From NCBI RefSeq assembly GCF_023910635.1, contig NZ_JAAVVZ010000023.1:1-39702 (forward strand): DNA of 39,702 bases. The letters are read 5' to 3'. Each line of letters begins with the position of its first letter. Position 1 is the first letter of the stretch. The translations under genes were made by a program, and so were the position numbers. Of the stretch, positions 1-9,122 are shown piece by piece. The stretch is from Sphingorhabdus sp. (GTDB taxonomy: Bacteria > Pseudomonadota > Alphaproteobacteria > Sphingomonadales > Sphingomonadaceae). The notes under the pieces are model-generated. The model was given only the letters and a program-made list of their open reading frames with translations. It was not told the DNA's origin and did not search any database.

Positions 1-639
1 TCTTAATCTTCTCCTCCGCGCCATATTGCTTGCGCGTGGCATGGCGAATGTCTTTTACAACCGCTCGCGCTAACATTGCAGCCTTTCATTGCTCCGAACT
101 TAATCTTCAAAAGCGGCCTTTCGTTCAGCAGGTTCACGGAACGGATAAATGGCCGGTTTCAGGGCGGTCCACCACCAGCCTGTTCGGCTAGAATTGGGTG
201 GACAGCGGACGGGCAGCTTTTAGGAGGGTGAGGCCAATAGCAGCCATTGATAGAGATTGGGCGACGACAGCTTCGCGCCCAATTGAAGACATCCCAGCGT
301 GCTTGCTGAAAGCGCGAAAGCAGGCACAGTTTTAGAAAAGACCAGGTTACCGGAAGTGGGAGGATTTGTGACGGTTCGCTCTTGGTTGAAAACTGGAGCT
401 AGGCCGCAGCTGCTAGCGTCGTCGCATTAAAAAAGTTAGCGTTCCCGACACGGCACTGTCTTTCTTAGGCTGCTGGACGACCGGAGATGCAGCAGAAGAA
501 GAAAATTGTTGGATTGTAAGCTCTCGAAGAGCAGGTGGCTGGGATGCCATCCTGACAATGCTGGTCGATCTAAGTCTAGCCTACACCTGTGAATAAACTA
601 TCCAACGCACCAGTGCTGGGGCTGTGTTGTCGAATGTAG
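1..639. other. Gene-free left flank
   Basis: No open reading frame with recognisable protein features is seen on either strand. The stretch includes a 13-base string, GGCAGCTTTTAGG at 212-224, that recurs at 21213-21225 in another intergenic region. It resembles the degenerate non-coding filler found between sphingomonad genes. I see no RNA gene here, although a diverged small RNA cannot be excluded by eye. Confidence 0.5.
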
Positions 640-1899
640 TCATCTTTTTGCAACGCCAAAAGCCAGAAGGTCGCACAGCTGGTCGGCAATTTCTGGCGGC
701 GAGAGGGGATAACTTTCAGGCAACCATTTGGGTAACCATAGAAAGGCTCCGGCGCTTGCTTCCGCAATCATGGCGGCATCACAGTGGCGGCAGCTCCCAT
801 CATTTACCCCAGCCTGAAGCATGGCGTTCGACCGCTTCCACAAACCGCTTGCTGCAGCAATAAATCGGTTGCGTTGCGCTTCAGGCAGCGCCCAGAGGCC
901 TGGCTGGAGCATCAGCGGTGGAGCTGCACTTGCCTGCGCCTGGGAGTTGAGATGCATCACGGCCATTGACCGTTCGAAGCCATTGGTGCCTTGTGCGATC
1001 GCGGCGTCCATGAAGATGTCGTAGAGTTCAAACGCGCGTTCATAACATCGCAGAATCAGGTCAGTCTTGTCGTCAAAGTAATGATAGACCGCTCCCTTGG
1101 TAACGCCGACACCTGCGCCGATTTCGTCGAGCGAGGCGCCGTCCAGCCCGCGTCGGTTGAACAAGCGTGAGGCCGCGCCAATCAGCTGTAGCATCTTTTG
1201 CTGGCTCGCCTGTATTCTATCGAACGGGTTTACCGGCTGCGTGATAAGTTGCGCGGCGTCCAGGGAATTTGTGAAGCGATCTTCGCGGTTGGCAGCGATA
1301 CCGTGGAAAAACAGGTCTGCAATTGCAGCGCTAGCCCTTCGTCGAAAGCCGCGGCCGTCCCGTTGGCCGAGCCACATAGCGGACAACTGCGACCAATTAA
1401 TCATACCTAGCAGCGCCTGTGCGGCGATTTCACTCTGCACGGCACGGATCTGACCGGTTTCTATGCCATCGTTGATCAGCGCCTGTAGTGTTTCGACATT
1501 GCGGCGGTTTAGTTCGCCGATCATGCTGCGCTGCGGCTCGGGCAGAAAATCTTGATCACTTAGCACCGCCAAGGGATGGCGGCTGTGGGTTAGTGTGCGC
1601 GCTATATAGTGCTCTATCCGTTCGCGAATGTTGCTGCCTTGTTCGATGGCTATAGCGAGGTCTTCAGTGTGGGTCTCGCACGTGCGCAAATAGCAGCGAA
1701 ACGCGAGGTCGGCACGGTCGCTCACATAGTAATAAAGCGTGTTGCGGGAGAGGCCGGCGGCCTCTGCAATCGCGTTAAGGCTCACCGCGCCGGCGCCGCG
1801 CATGTTGATTTGCCGCGTCGCCTCATCAAGCAAGGCTTCGCGCTTGACCGCGCGTTTAGGGCGGGAAGCCGTGGCCCGAGAAGTCGGTTTGATTGCCAT
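640..1899 (-). CDS. Tandem TetR/AcrR-family transcriptional regulator (two TetR units in one chain)
   Basis: A cytoplasmic DNA-binding regulator of 419 residues, about twice the usual TetR length. The first unit has an N-terminal helix-turn-helix at about residues 20-66, with LNAIAEAAGLSRNTLYYYVS as the recognition region. A second complete helix-turn-helix lies at about residues 236-282, with SLDEIGAGVGVTKGAVYHYF. Each is followed by a ligand-domain-like helical stretch, so this is a head-to-tail fusion or duplication. It is divergent from the TonB-dependent receptor at 2060, and the 160-base space between them carries the repeats expected of its operators. It probably represses the receptor and esterase genes, and itself. 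The ligand is unknown. The family call is firm; the regulatory target is inferred from position. Confidence 0.9.
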   Translation of the reverse strand: MAIKPTSRATASRPKRAVKREALLDEATRQINMRGAGAVSLNAIAEAAGLSRNTLYYYVSDRADLAFRCYLRTCETHTEDLAIAIEQGSNIRERIEHYIARTLTHSRHPLAVLSDQDFLPEPQRSMIGELNRRNVETLQALINDGIETGQIRAVQSEIAAQALLGMINWSQLSAMWLGQRDGRGFRRRASAAIADLFFHGIAANREDRFTNSLDAAQLITQPVNPFDRIQASQQKMLQLIGAASRLFNRRGLDGASLDEIGAGVGVTKGAVYHYFDDKTDLILRCYERAFELYDIFMDAAIAQGTNGFERSMAVMHLNSQAQASAAPPLMLQPGLWALPEAQRNRFIAAASGLWKRSNAMLQAGVNDGSCRHCDAAMIAEASAGAFLWLPKWLPESYPLSPPEIADQLCDLLAFGVAKR

Positions 1900-1937
1900 C
1901 CCTTCTGGTTACTCGACTAGTTCGAAAATGGCCATAG

Positions 1938-1977
1938 TTTAGACGTATAAATTTACGAACATACTTTATCGTCTAAA
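1938..1977. promoter_or_regulatory. Inverted repeat, probable TetR operator
   Basis: TTTAGACG at 1938-1945 is matched in reverse complement by CGTCTAAA at 1970-1977, and the inner bases (TATAAA against TTTAT) extend the symmetry. It lies between the divergent TetR gene and the TonB-dependent receptor. The right arm is inside the first copy of the direct repeat described separately. Binding by the neighbouring regulator is inferred. Confidence 0.55.
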
Positions 1978-2036
1978 AAACTTGCCAGTGCGAAGTCGTT
2001 ATGCTGTTAAGACAACATACTTTATCGTCGAAAAAA
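1959..2036 (+). repeat. Two 22-base direct repeats in the tetR/receptor intergenic region
   Basis: The copies lie at 1959-1980 and 2015-2036 and differ at one position (TATCGTCT against TATCGTCG, both followed by AAAAAA). Their starts are 56 bases apart. The second copy ends just before the receptor's ribosome-binding site (AAAGGGAGG at 2042-2050). Such near-identical repeats in a divergent promoter region point to repeated operator sites, most simply for the tandem TetR protein. Confidence 0.6.
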
Positions 2037-2059
2037 TAGCTTAAAGGGAGGTTTGTCTA

Positions 2060-4330
2060 ATGGCTAAACTAAAAAAACACGTTTCGTTACTGTCACTTAC
2101 GGCCTTGACGGCGCTTGCCCTGCCTCTAGCTACACCGGCGCATGCGCAAGACGATTCGGCGTCAGTTCCCACTCCGAAAAGCGATGAGGCTGCCAACGAC
2201 GAAATCGTCGTCACAGCGCAAAAGCGCGAGCAGCGGCTCAGCGACGTACCCATAACAATCAGCGTTGCTGACGCCGATGCGATAAAGGAGCGCAGGATCG
2301 AGGCTGTGACTGACCTCGTCGTCTTTACACCCAACGTATCGGTGAAGGAAAATATACCCGGGTTGGTGCCAGTGATCACCATTCGAGGTGTTGGCCTCAA
2401 TGATTTCAGCGCTACCAACAATCCAAGCGCGGGCGTGTACGTCGACGAAGTCTCCCTGAGCTCGCTTGCGTTGATGAATTTCGATTTTTTCGATCTGGAG
2501 CGGATGGAGGTGCTGAAAGGACCTCAGGGAACGCTTTACGGTCGCAACTCAACTGCAGGTGCGCTCAGTATCGTTACTGCCAAGCCGGACTTCAATGGCT
2601 TTTCGGGCCGGGTAGCCGGGTCGATCGGCAATTATCAGGCAAAGGATATCGAAGCGTGGCTGAACCTGCCCGCAAGCGACACACTCGCTTTTCGCGTCGC
2701 CGCAAAGGGGATTTTTCAGGACAAGGGCTATTGGTTAAACCAGCGGCTGAAAAGAGATATCGGACGGCGCGAAGTGTTTTTGGGCAGAGCGCAGGCACTT
2801 TGGGAGCCTTCGGAAACGGTTGACTTGCTATTGAAGGCGGAAATTCAGCGTGGGCGTTCGGAGCTTGGCTCACCCGAATTTTTTGGTGCTTTCCAGACAG
2901 TCCCGCCGACTGCCGGGCTGACTTGCCCGGGTTCGCAGGGCTGCACCGACTTTTTCGGCTATCGCGATACCGACGGTAATCCGTTTAGCGGCAATTGGTC
3001 GGTGCGCCCCGACTATGATGTGGATCAGCTCAGCCTGTCGGCGCGGCTAAATGCTGACTTGGGAATCGCCACGCTCGCTTCGGTCACCGGTTTGGTCAAA
3101 TTTGATCGGCAATGGGGTGTGGATGTTGATGCTACCCCACTGCGCCAGACCGATTTTTACACTGACGATCGGGTGAAGCAATTTTCACAGGAAGTGCGGA
3201 TGGCGAATGCGACCGATCTGGTCGACTGGCTCGTGGGCGGCTTTTATTCACGTGACAGGGTTCAGACCAGCTATGACGGCGATTTGCAAGAGCTGTTCAA
3301 TACCAAGAGCTTCTCCTACGCCAATCAGCTCACTAAATCAGCGGCGCTGTTCGCCAATGGCGAATGGCATTTGGTCAATAATGTCGATCTGATTACCGGA
3401 ATCCGTTACACGTCGGAGAAGCGCAGCAATGTAGGCGGCACCAGCGATCTGGTCGCGCTAGCCCCCGGCAGCGCGCTGACCAACGCACCGTTCGGCAGCC
3501 GGCCCATTCCGCTCGCCAGTGTCAACGGAAGGATTTCGGACAAGAATTGGTCGTGGAAGCTCGGACTCAACTGGAAGCCATCCTCATCGACGCTAATCTA
3601 CGCCAGTGCCTCGCAGGGCGTCAAAAGCGGTGGCTTCTTTGCGGGTGTAGCCACAAATTCGGCGCAGCTGATCCCCTACCGCCCCGAAAAGCTGATTGCT
3701 TATGAGGTCGGTATCAAGGGCCGCGCCAGTGGTGCGGGGCTGAGCTATTCTGCCAGCGGTTTCTACTATGATTACAACGATATCCAGACTTTCATCCGCG
3801 ACGTCGTTGGCGCGCTGCCGATCCAGCGGCTTGGCAATGTCGACAAAGCGAAGATTTACGGTCTCGATACCGATGTGACGCTGAATCCGACGGCACTAGA
3901 TGGGCTGACGCTGACCGCTGGGGTTGGCTTGCTGCACACTCGGCTTGGCAGCTTCACCTCCTCGGGCGGGGCAGTGCCTGCAGGCAACCGCCTCTCCGAC
4001 GCGCCAAAGCTCAGCTTCAGCGGAAGTGCGGCATATCAGTTCACGCTCGGCGGAGACATCGATGCGCGGTTATCGATCGACGGGCGCTATCAGTCGCAGA
4101 CCTTTAAGGACGCGCTCAATGATCCGCTGATTGCATCCGACGCATTTTGGGTGTGGAATGGGCGGCTGTCGGTGCTGCGCGAGGACGATTGGGACGTCTC
4201 ACTCTGGGCGAAGAATATCGGTGACAAACGCTATGTAACGCAAGGATTGAACCAGCTTGTCCTCGGCACCGGCAACCGCGTTTATGGGGCACCGCGAATC
4301 TGGGGTGTCAGCGTTTCGAAAAACTTCTAA
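2060..4330 (+). CDS. TonB-dependent outer-membrane receptor
   Basis: A 756-residue receptor for energised uptake across the outer membrane. Residues 1-29 form a signal peptide ending AHA|Q. A TonB-box-like segment (DEIVVTAQKR) follows near residue 47, then the plug domain with the conserved GPQGTLYGRN motif. The remaining roughly 550 residues are the beta-barrel, ending in aromatic Phe (VSVSKNF), as outer-membrane assembly requires. The start is supported by AAAGGGAGG nine bases upstream. The esterase gene begins 11 bases after the stop, so the two are probably co-transcribed. The substrate cannot be told from sequence; the cognate esterase suggests an ester- or lactam-containing molecule. 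Confidence 0.93.
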   Translation: MAKLKKHVSLLSLTALTALALPLATPAHAQDDSASVPTPKSDEAANDEIVVTAQKREQRLSDVPITISVADADAIKERRIEAVTDLVVFTPNVSVKENIPGLVPVITIRGVGLNDFSATNNPSAGVYVDEVSLSSLALMNFDFFDLERMEVLKGPQGTLYGRNSTAGALSIVTAKPDFNGFSGRVAGSIGNYQAKDIEAWLNLPASDTLAFRVAAKGIFQDKGYWLNQRLKRDIGRREVFLGRAQALWEPSETVDLLLKAEIQRGRSELGSPEFFGAFQTVPPTAGLTCPGSQGCTDFFGYRDTDGNPFSGNWSVRPDYDVDQLSLSARLNADLGIATLASVTGLVKFDRQWGVDVDATPLRQTDFYTDDRVKQFSQEVRMANATDLVDWLVGGFYSRDRVQTSYDGDLQELFNTKSFSYANQLTKSAALFANGEWHLVNNVDLITGIRYTSEKRSNVGGTSDLVALAPGSALTNAPFGSRPIPLASVNGRISDKNWSWKLGLNWKPSSSTLIYASASQGVKSGGFFAGVATNSAQLIPYRPEKLIAYEVGIKGRASGAGLSYSASGFYYDYNDIQTFIRDVVGALPIQRLGNVDKAKIYGLDTDVTLNPTALDGLTLTAGVGLLHTRLGSFTSSGGAVPAGNRLSDAPKLSFSGSAAYQFTLGGDIDARLSIDGRYQSQTFKDALNDPLIASDAFWVWNGRLSVLREDDWDVSLWAKNIGDKRYVTQGLNQLVLGTGNRVYGAPRIWGVSVSKNF

Positions 4331-4341
4331 AGGTCCAAAGC

Positions 4342-5448
4342 ATGGACAGCCCAATCATCATCCACGGCCATTTTTCGCCGCACTACCAAGCGCTTTACGA
4401 TGCATTCACCGCCAACTTTATAGAACGCGGCGATGTAGGCGCAGCGGCTGCGCTAGTGGTGGATGGAGAGCTTGTCGTCGATCTGTGGGCCGGAACAGTC
4501 GCACCGGGCGAGGCACCTCCATGGCAGGTGGATACGCTGGCCAACATCTGGTCTACAACCAAGGGCATTACCGCTATCTGCTTCGCGATGCTCGCGAGCC
4601 GGGGGCAGATAGATTATGAGCGGGCCGTGGCTGAATATTGGCCTGAATTTGCGGCAAATGGCAAAGGCGTGGTAACGGTCGCGCAATTGCTTTCGCACCA
4701 GGCCGGCCTTTGTGGCTTCCGCCGACCGGCGCGCGTTGAAGATTTCTACGACGCGCATAAGGCAGCCAAGGAGCTGGCGGCTATGGAGCCATTCTGGCAG
4801 CCGGGAAGCAACGCCGGCTACCACGCCATCACCATTGGGCTCCTCGCAACTGCGCTGTTCGAAAAGGTGGAGGGTCGTTCGCTAAGGCAGTTTGTCGCCG
4901 ACGAGTTGGCCGACTATGACATCAGCATTGGCTTGCCAGCCATACGTGCACACCGAGCTGCCACGATGATCGCGCCGCCGCACATGGGTAATGAAGCGTT
5001 GATGACCGAACTGACCCAGCCGCAAATGGCGGCACTCGCAAACCCACCGCTCGATCCGCTGCTACCTAACGATCCAGCTTGGCGCGCAGCGGAGATCCCA
5101 TCTGCAAACGGATTTGCCACCGCACGCGGGCTGGCGCAGCTCTACGGCGAATTGGCGCGCGGTGGCGGTAATCTGGTATCGCCCGATGTGCTCAGAACAG
5201 CAACGCAGGTTAGATACGATGCCCTCGACGCCGTGCTTGGCGTGCCGGCTCGTTGGGCTGCAGGGTTCCTGCGCAACGTAAGCAGTATCTACGGCGAAAG
5301 TGAAGCCGCCTACGGCCATGGAGGCTGGGGCGGCTCCTTCGCCTTCGCTGATCCGGATCGGCGGCTCGGCTTCGCTTATATCATGAACCGAATGGGGACC
5401 GATCTTATCGGCGATCCGCGCAATATAGCGTTGATTGCGAGCATCTAG
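4342..5448 (+). CDS. Serine hydrolase of the beta-lactamase class C / family VIII esterase group
   Basis: A 368-residue enzyme with the penicillin-binding-protein-like fold. The nucleophile motif S-x-x-K is STTK at residues 71-74. The second motif's tyrosine is in AGYHAITIG (Tyr160), a form characteristic of EstB-like esterases rather than true beta-lactamases. A late glycine-rich segment (GHGGWGGSF) stands in for the third motif. No signal peptide is seen, so it is probably cytoplasmic. It directly follows the TonB-dependent receptor and is likely in the same operon, so it may hydrolyse an ester taken up by that receptor. Antibiotic resistance should not be assumed. The family is clear; the substrate is unknown. 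Confidence 0.88.
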   Translation: MDSPIIIHGHFSPHYQALYDAFTANFIERGDVGAAAALVVDGELVVDLWAGTVAPGEAPPWQVDTLANIWSTTKGITAICFAMLASRGQIDYERAVAEYWPEFAANGKGVVTVAQLLSHQAGLCGFRRPARVEDFYDAHKAAKELAAMEPFWQPGSNAGYHAITIGLLATALFEKVEGRSLRQFVADELADYDISIGLPAIRAHRAATMIAPPHMGNEALMTELTQPQMAALANPPLDPLLPNDPAWRAAEIPSANGFATARGLAQLYGELARGGGNLVSPDVLRTATQVRYDALDAVLGVPARWAAGFLRNVSSIYGESEAAYGHGGWGGSFAFADPDRRLGFAYIMNRMGTDLIGDPRNIALIASI

Positions 5449-5864
5449 CTAAAGCGCCCTTTCCGCCTATTTCTTGCCGTTGCGCTTTGCGCCCAATTGC
5501 AGTCACTCAAGGCCGTGTCAGAACCTGCTGAATGCGGACGTTGATTGTGCCCTGCAATTGGCAGCAATATTGGACAATCTGGACTGTCCGTTTAGCAACT
5601 GCGTTCATCGTAAGCGGCACTTCGTTAATGCACAGGGAGCCAGCAATTTCTCACCCGCGGGCTGGCATTTAACACCAAGCCATTCATGAGAAGAACACTT
5701 GCTTTTGCCAATGTACAGACCTGCGTCAATACTTTTTAGCAAATAATGGAGCAGCCTGGAATCTGGTCGGGCTCATGACCAGAGGGGCGATCGTCAGGAT
5801 TTAGCGACGGGCGGTACGGTAAACATCTTTACCAAACTTAGAGCAGATCCAGTTGATCGCTAGA
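5449..5864. other. Gene-free stretch between convergent units
   Basis: No credible gene. The only structure I see is a short inverted repeat, TCTGGTC at 5762-5768 against GACCAGA at 5777-5783. It lacks a T-run on either strand, so it is not a convincing intrinsic terminator. Confidence 0.5.
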
Positions 5865-7082
5865 CTACCTCCGCCCCGCCACCGTTTCAGGCATGCGCAA
5901 CCAAATAAATGCCGCTGCCAGAAAGCTGATCGAAGCCAGGCTCATTACGGGTGCGCGACCGAACGCCTCTGCCAGTGGCGCAGTAATTAGCGGGGCGGTC
6001 ATGCTGATTACACGGCCCCAGTTGAAAATCGATGCGGCAGTTGACCGCAAATGCGGCGGGTATAGCTCTGACAGCCATGGTCCCCAGATCGCGCTGCACG
6101 ACAACATCACACCATAGGTAAAGCCTGTTAGCTCAAGCAGACCAATAGGCATCGGTATGAACAAATAAACAGGGATAATTACCGCTGCGGCAACAAACCC
6201 CCAAGCAGCGTTGCGACGACCGAAACGGTCGCTGATGAAGCCCCAGACGAGGCCACCAATTGCTGCCCCAATAAACTGCCAGCCCAGCACATCCCCAACG
6301 ACCGTATCAGGAATGGCGCGGTCTTCCTTAAGATAGGTTGTCGCCCAGCCAGTGAATGCCTGATACGCAAAAAAATTCAATCCCGTCATTGTTGCCAACA
6401 AGATTGTTTGTTTGGCTACGCCGGGTTTGAATAATTCGGTGATCGGCAATTTCGATTTTGCCATCGCTTCGTCGTTGCTGGCCCCGTCCATCGGAATGAA
6501 GCGGCGGTCATCGGGGATAAGCAGAAACGCAAACAACGCTATTGCAACGGGTATGCCGCCAGCCCAGAGCAATATCTTCCAGTCGTAGCCAGCCTTAAAC
6601 GCCGCTGCGGACATAAAGCCCAAAGCAGCAACAGCCAGATTATAGGTTCCCAAAACAAACCCAGCGATCACGCCGCGGACATCGCGCTCAAACAGTCCAG
6701 AATAAATGCCAACGGCGATTGGAAACATTGCCCCCATGAAGAACCCGAGCCCGATCCGCTGGATCATCAATCCGGTGTAATCCGTGATCACCAGCGCGCC
6801 GAGGAGACCAAGACCGTAACCGGTCATTGTAATCACCAACGCATTGCGCCTACCAATCTTGTCAGCGACTTGCCCCATGACAACGGCACCAATGATCGCC
6901 CCTATGGACTGCAGGGTGTAAGCCGACCCCGCTTGGAAATCGGTAAGGCTAAGGCTTTCCTTGATATAAGGTCGGAGGATATCGACCGTGTTCCAGGACC
7001 AAGCATAGAAGAAATACGCGACCAGCAAAAATGTGAGCGCACCAAATCGTCGCCCTTGCGTGAATTGCTGTGCGCTGATCAT
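5865..7082 (-). CDS. MFS transporter, metabolite/H+ symporter type
   Basis: A 405-residue inner-membrane carrier with about 12 hydrophobic helices. The MFS signature between helices 2 and 3 is present (GQVADKIGRRNAL) and is echoed between helices 8 and 9 (ISDRFGRRNA). This is the pattern of the aromatic-acid and sugar-acid symporter branches. Its start overlaps the end of the upstream NTF2-like gene by four bases, so the two form one operon reading left. A LacI-type operator lies in front of that operon at 8084. It is the likely inner-membrane importer for the substrate of the LacI-controlled locus. The exact substrate is not determinable. Confidence 0.9.
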   Translation of the reverse strand: MISAQQFTQGRRFGALTFLLVAYFFYAWSWNTVDILRPYIKESLSLTDFQAGSAYTLQSIGAIIGAVVMGQVADKIGRRNALVITMTGYGLGLLGALVITDYTGLMIQRIGLGFFMGAMFPIAVGIYSGLFERDVRGVIAGFVLGTYNLAVAALGFMSAAAFKAGYDWKILLWAGGIPVAIALFAFLLIPDDRRFIPMDGASNDEAMAKSKLPITELFKPGVAKQTILLATMTGLNFFAYQAFTGWATTYLKEDRAIPDTVVGDVLGWQFIGAAIGGLVWGFISDRFGRRNAAWGFVAAAVIIPVYLFIPMPIGLLELTGFTYGVMLSCSAIWGPWLSELYPPHLRSTAASIFNWGRVISMTAPLITAPLAEAFGRAPVMSLASISFLAAAFIWLRMPETVAGRR

Positions 7083-8056
7083 TTTGTTTCCCTCTTGTGG
7101 TCTGGCAGCAAATCAATGCCGAACTGGCTGATCAAGTCGACCATATCGATGAACACCCAATTTTCGACGAGCATATTATCCTCACGTCGCCAGAAATCCA
7201 TGATCCGCTGCGTAATGCGTTTTCCGGTTGCCGGAATCCCGATCCAGTCATCACCGAAATGGGTGGCATTCAGGCTTGGCCAGCCGGTTGAAGCCACATA
7301 AGTGCCTTCACCTATCCGGCATTTATGATTGCCGCCGATTCGGTCAGGAAAGGCTGTGAGGAATGGCCCCTGATGTGCGCGCTCATAGTCGGCGTGACCG
7401 CGCGCACTGCCTATACCGCCGGGGCCATACCACTGGAATTGAGGCGTCCAAAAACGCTTCATTCCCATGCTAGAAAGCGATTTTTGGTCATAGGACATTA
7501 GTCCCGCGATCATGTCCTCGACCAATTTCAGGCTTTTGCCCGACTCCATTGGATCGGCGGCATTGAGTGCCAGGCCATCTTGTGTTGCCGGTGCTGGAGA
7601 CCAGCTTTCACCCAGCTGCGGACGCAGTGGCCATTGATTGGTCTCAATCATCAGTCGCGTCAGATCGAGCAACACATAGCTTTCAACAACATGATCGCCT
7701 GCAACCCTGTCAAACCAACCATAACGTATGAAATGAGGTCGCCCACTAGCCTTGAGGCCGTAAAGGTCATTTTCGAAGTGCCCCACCAGATACCCGGTTG
7801 AGGCAAACCAATCACCATCTTTGAATTGACCGCTCATCAATATGTCGGTGCGTCGTTCGAGATCGGGGAATGCATGCACCAAGGGTTGCCAGAACCGCTC
7901 GACTATTGCTTCCCTGCCGGCGCAATGGTCGACAGGCGCGCCTGCGTTGAAATTGCAATCCTTTGCGTATAGCAAATCTAACAGCGCACCATGGCTTTTA
8001 CCCAAGTCGCGGTGGCCAGAAATCAGCTGCCAGTAACCCGCTTTATCAAGTGTCAT
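7079..8056 (-). CDS. Two-domain NTF2/SnoaL-like protein
   Basis: A 325-residue protein when started at the ATG at 8056, which has GAGGAG six bases upstream. The frame is open further upstream, but that extension would run over the operator and lacks a ribosome-binding site. It appears to hold two SnoaL-like alpha+beta cone domains, at roughly residues 5-140 and 170-315. The second ends in a segment with ATGKRI and a W-x-F-x-D strand, like the neighbour at 9119. The SnoaL fold covers isomerases, hydrolases, dehydratases and non-catalytic binders, so the reaction is unknown. It is the first gene of an operon with the MFS transporter. Confidence 0.8.
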   Translation of the reverse strand: MTLDKAGYWQLISGHRDLGKSHGALLDLLYAKDCNFNAGAPVDHCAGREAIVERFWQPLVHAFPDLERRTDILMSGQFKDGDWFASTGYLVGHFENDLYGLKASGRPHFIRYGWFDRVAGDHVVESYVLLDLTRLMIETNQWPLRPQLGESWSPAPATQDGLALNAADPMESGKSLKLVEDMIAGLMSYDQKSLSSMGMKRFWTPQFQWYGPGGIGSARGHADYERAHQGPFLTAFPDRIGGNHKCRIGEGTYVASTGWPSLNATHFGDDWIGIPATGKRITQRIMDFWRREDNMLVENWVFIDMVDLISQFGIDLLPDHKRETK

Positions 8057-8083
8057 TTTGATCTCCTCATTTGACACCAATAT

Positions 8084-8098
8084 TGACTTCGAATGCAA
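8084..8098. promoter_or_regulatory. LacI-type operator, copy 1
   Basis: TGACTTCGAATGCAA, a near-palindrome centred on TTCGAA. It lies between the divergent NTF2-like/MFS operon and the bicupin operon. The identical 15-mer occurs at 15836, and its exact reverse complement at 16667. Its symmetry and central CG fit a LacI-family site. The likely binder is the LacI protein encoded at 13488-14513. Confidence 0.72.
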
Positions 8099-8165
8099 TC
8101 CCCGTAAACCGTTATTTGTGAGGCATTTTGAATTGCCTAAAAAATGAGGGAAATGCAGGAACTTC

Positions 8166-9122
8166 ATGGCCAAATCTATCGCCAATATTGATGACTTAAC
8201 GTGCGATGCACTCACAAATCGCATGGTCCGCTACGCAGACATGATTCCCTGTTACAACGCCTTTATCGATTGCCGGACGCCTGGCTCCGAGGCTAAAGAA
8301 AATTTTACGATTATAGGCCCTGGTGTCTCAGAAAACCCCGGACAGCATGTTCATATCGCTGAACCTCATGGCTATAATATCGGCGGAGCACGCCAACCAC
8401 CGGGCTGTGTAAATTCCCAGCACAGCCACGATACCGCTGAAGTATTTGTCGTCCACAGCGGCCATTGGCGGTTTGACCTTGGTGAGCATGGCGACGATGC
8501 GCAGGTCGACCTGCATCCCGGCGATGTTATTTCCATTCCAACGCGCGTTTTTCGCGGCTTTACCGCGACGGATCGTGCTGAGGATGGCAGTCCTGGATTT
8601 CTATGGGCGGTTCTTGGCCAAGACAATCCTGGCCGTGTGACATGGGCTCCACAGGTGTTCGACATGGCAAGAGATTACGGGCTTGTTTTGCTCGAAAATG
8701 GATCGCTGGTCGACACTGCGGCGGGGGAAACTGTTCCCACAGATGTCCCGCCAATGGCCCCAACATCCCGCGCCGCCGCCGATGCTTTGAGCAAAATGGA
8801 TTTGACCCAGGCGCAGGCAATTGTTTGGCGAAATGCGACCTCCGATGGCACATCGGCAACCCCGATCATTGGCGAAGACGGTCCGCTTAATTGGGATCAC
8901 GGCTTTATGCTTGACCGCATCGATATTGCGCCCGGTGAGGCGATTGATTGGGACGACGCAGATGACAAAGATGTGCTCTTCATTCACCGGGGTAGTGTTG
9001 ATGTTGAATGCGACGATGGCTTTGTGACGTTGGGCGAGGGCGATACGATTAGCCTGCCAGTTGGATTACCACGCCGCTTGCTCGCCGATGCAGGCGCAAC
9101 TGCGTATCTGGTTTACCGATGA
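8166..9122 (+). CDS. Bicupin protein
   Basis: A 318-residue soluble protein with two cupin barrels. The first has the metal-site pattern QHSHDTAEVFVVHSG (His86, His88, Glu92), then PGDVISIP. The second, around residues 250-312, keeps the barrel pattern (VLFIHRGSVDV, then EGDTISLPVGLPRR) but lacks the clustered histidines, so it is probably structural. Related bicupins include dioxygenases and sugar or keto-acid isomerases; I cannot choose between them. AGGA stands eight bases before the start. The stop overlaps the next gene's ATG (ATGA). It is the first gene of a three-gene operon under LacI-type operator 1. Confidence 0.82.
   Translation: MAKSIANIDDLTCDALTNRMVRYADMIPCYNAFIDCRTPGSEAKENFTIIGPGVSENPGQHVHIAEPHGYNIGGARQPPGCVNSQHSHDTAEVFVVHSGHWRFDLGEHGDDAQVDLHPGDVISIPTRVFRGFTATDRAEDGSPGFLWAVLGQDNPGRVTWAPQVFDMARDYGLVLLENGSLVDTAAGETVPTDVPPMAPTSRAAADALSKMDLTQAQAIVWRNATSDGTSATPIIGEDGPLNWDHGFMLDRIDIAPGEAIDWDDADDKDVLFIHRGSVDVECDDGFVTLGEGDTISLPVGLPRRLLADAGATAYLVYR

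Noticed and set aside
2592-2873. Open frames opposite the TonB-dependent receptors and other long genes
   Set aside because: They are antisense shadows of well-supported genes, with skewed composition and no domain features.
4342-5448. A beta-lactamase resistance gene
   Set aside because: The YHA form of the second motif, the lack of a signal peptide and the receptor context fit EstB-like esterases better.
5762-5783. Inverted repeat as a terminator for the MFS operon
   Set aside because: Only seven base pairs with an eight-base loop and no T-run on either strand.
8057-8224. N-terminal extension of the NTF2-like protein at 7079
   Set aside because: It covers the LacI-type operator and the divergent cupin start, and the ATG at 8056 has a clear GAGGAG ribosome-binding site.
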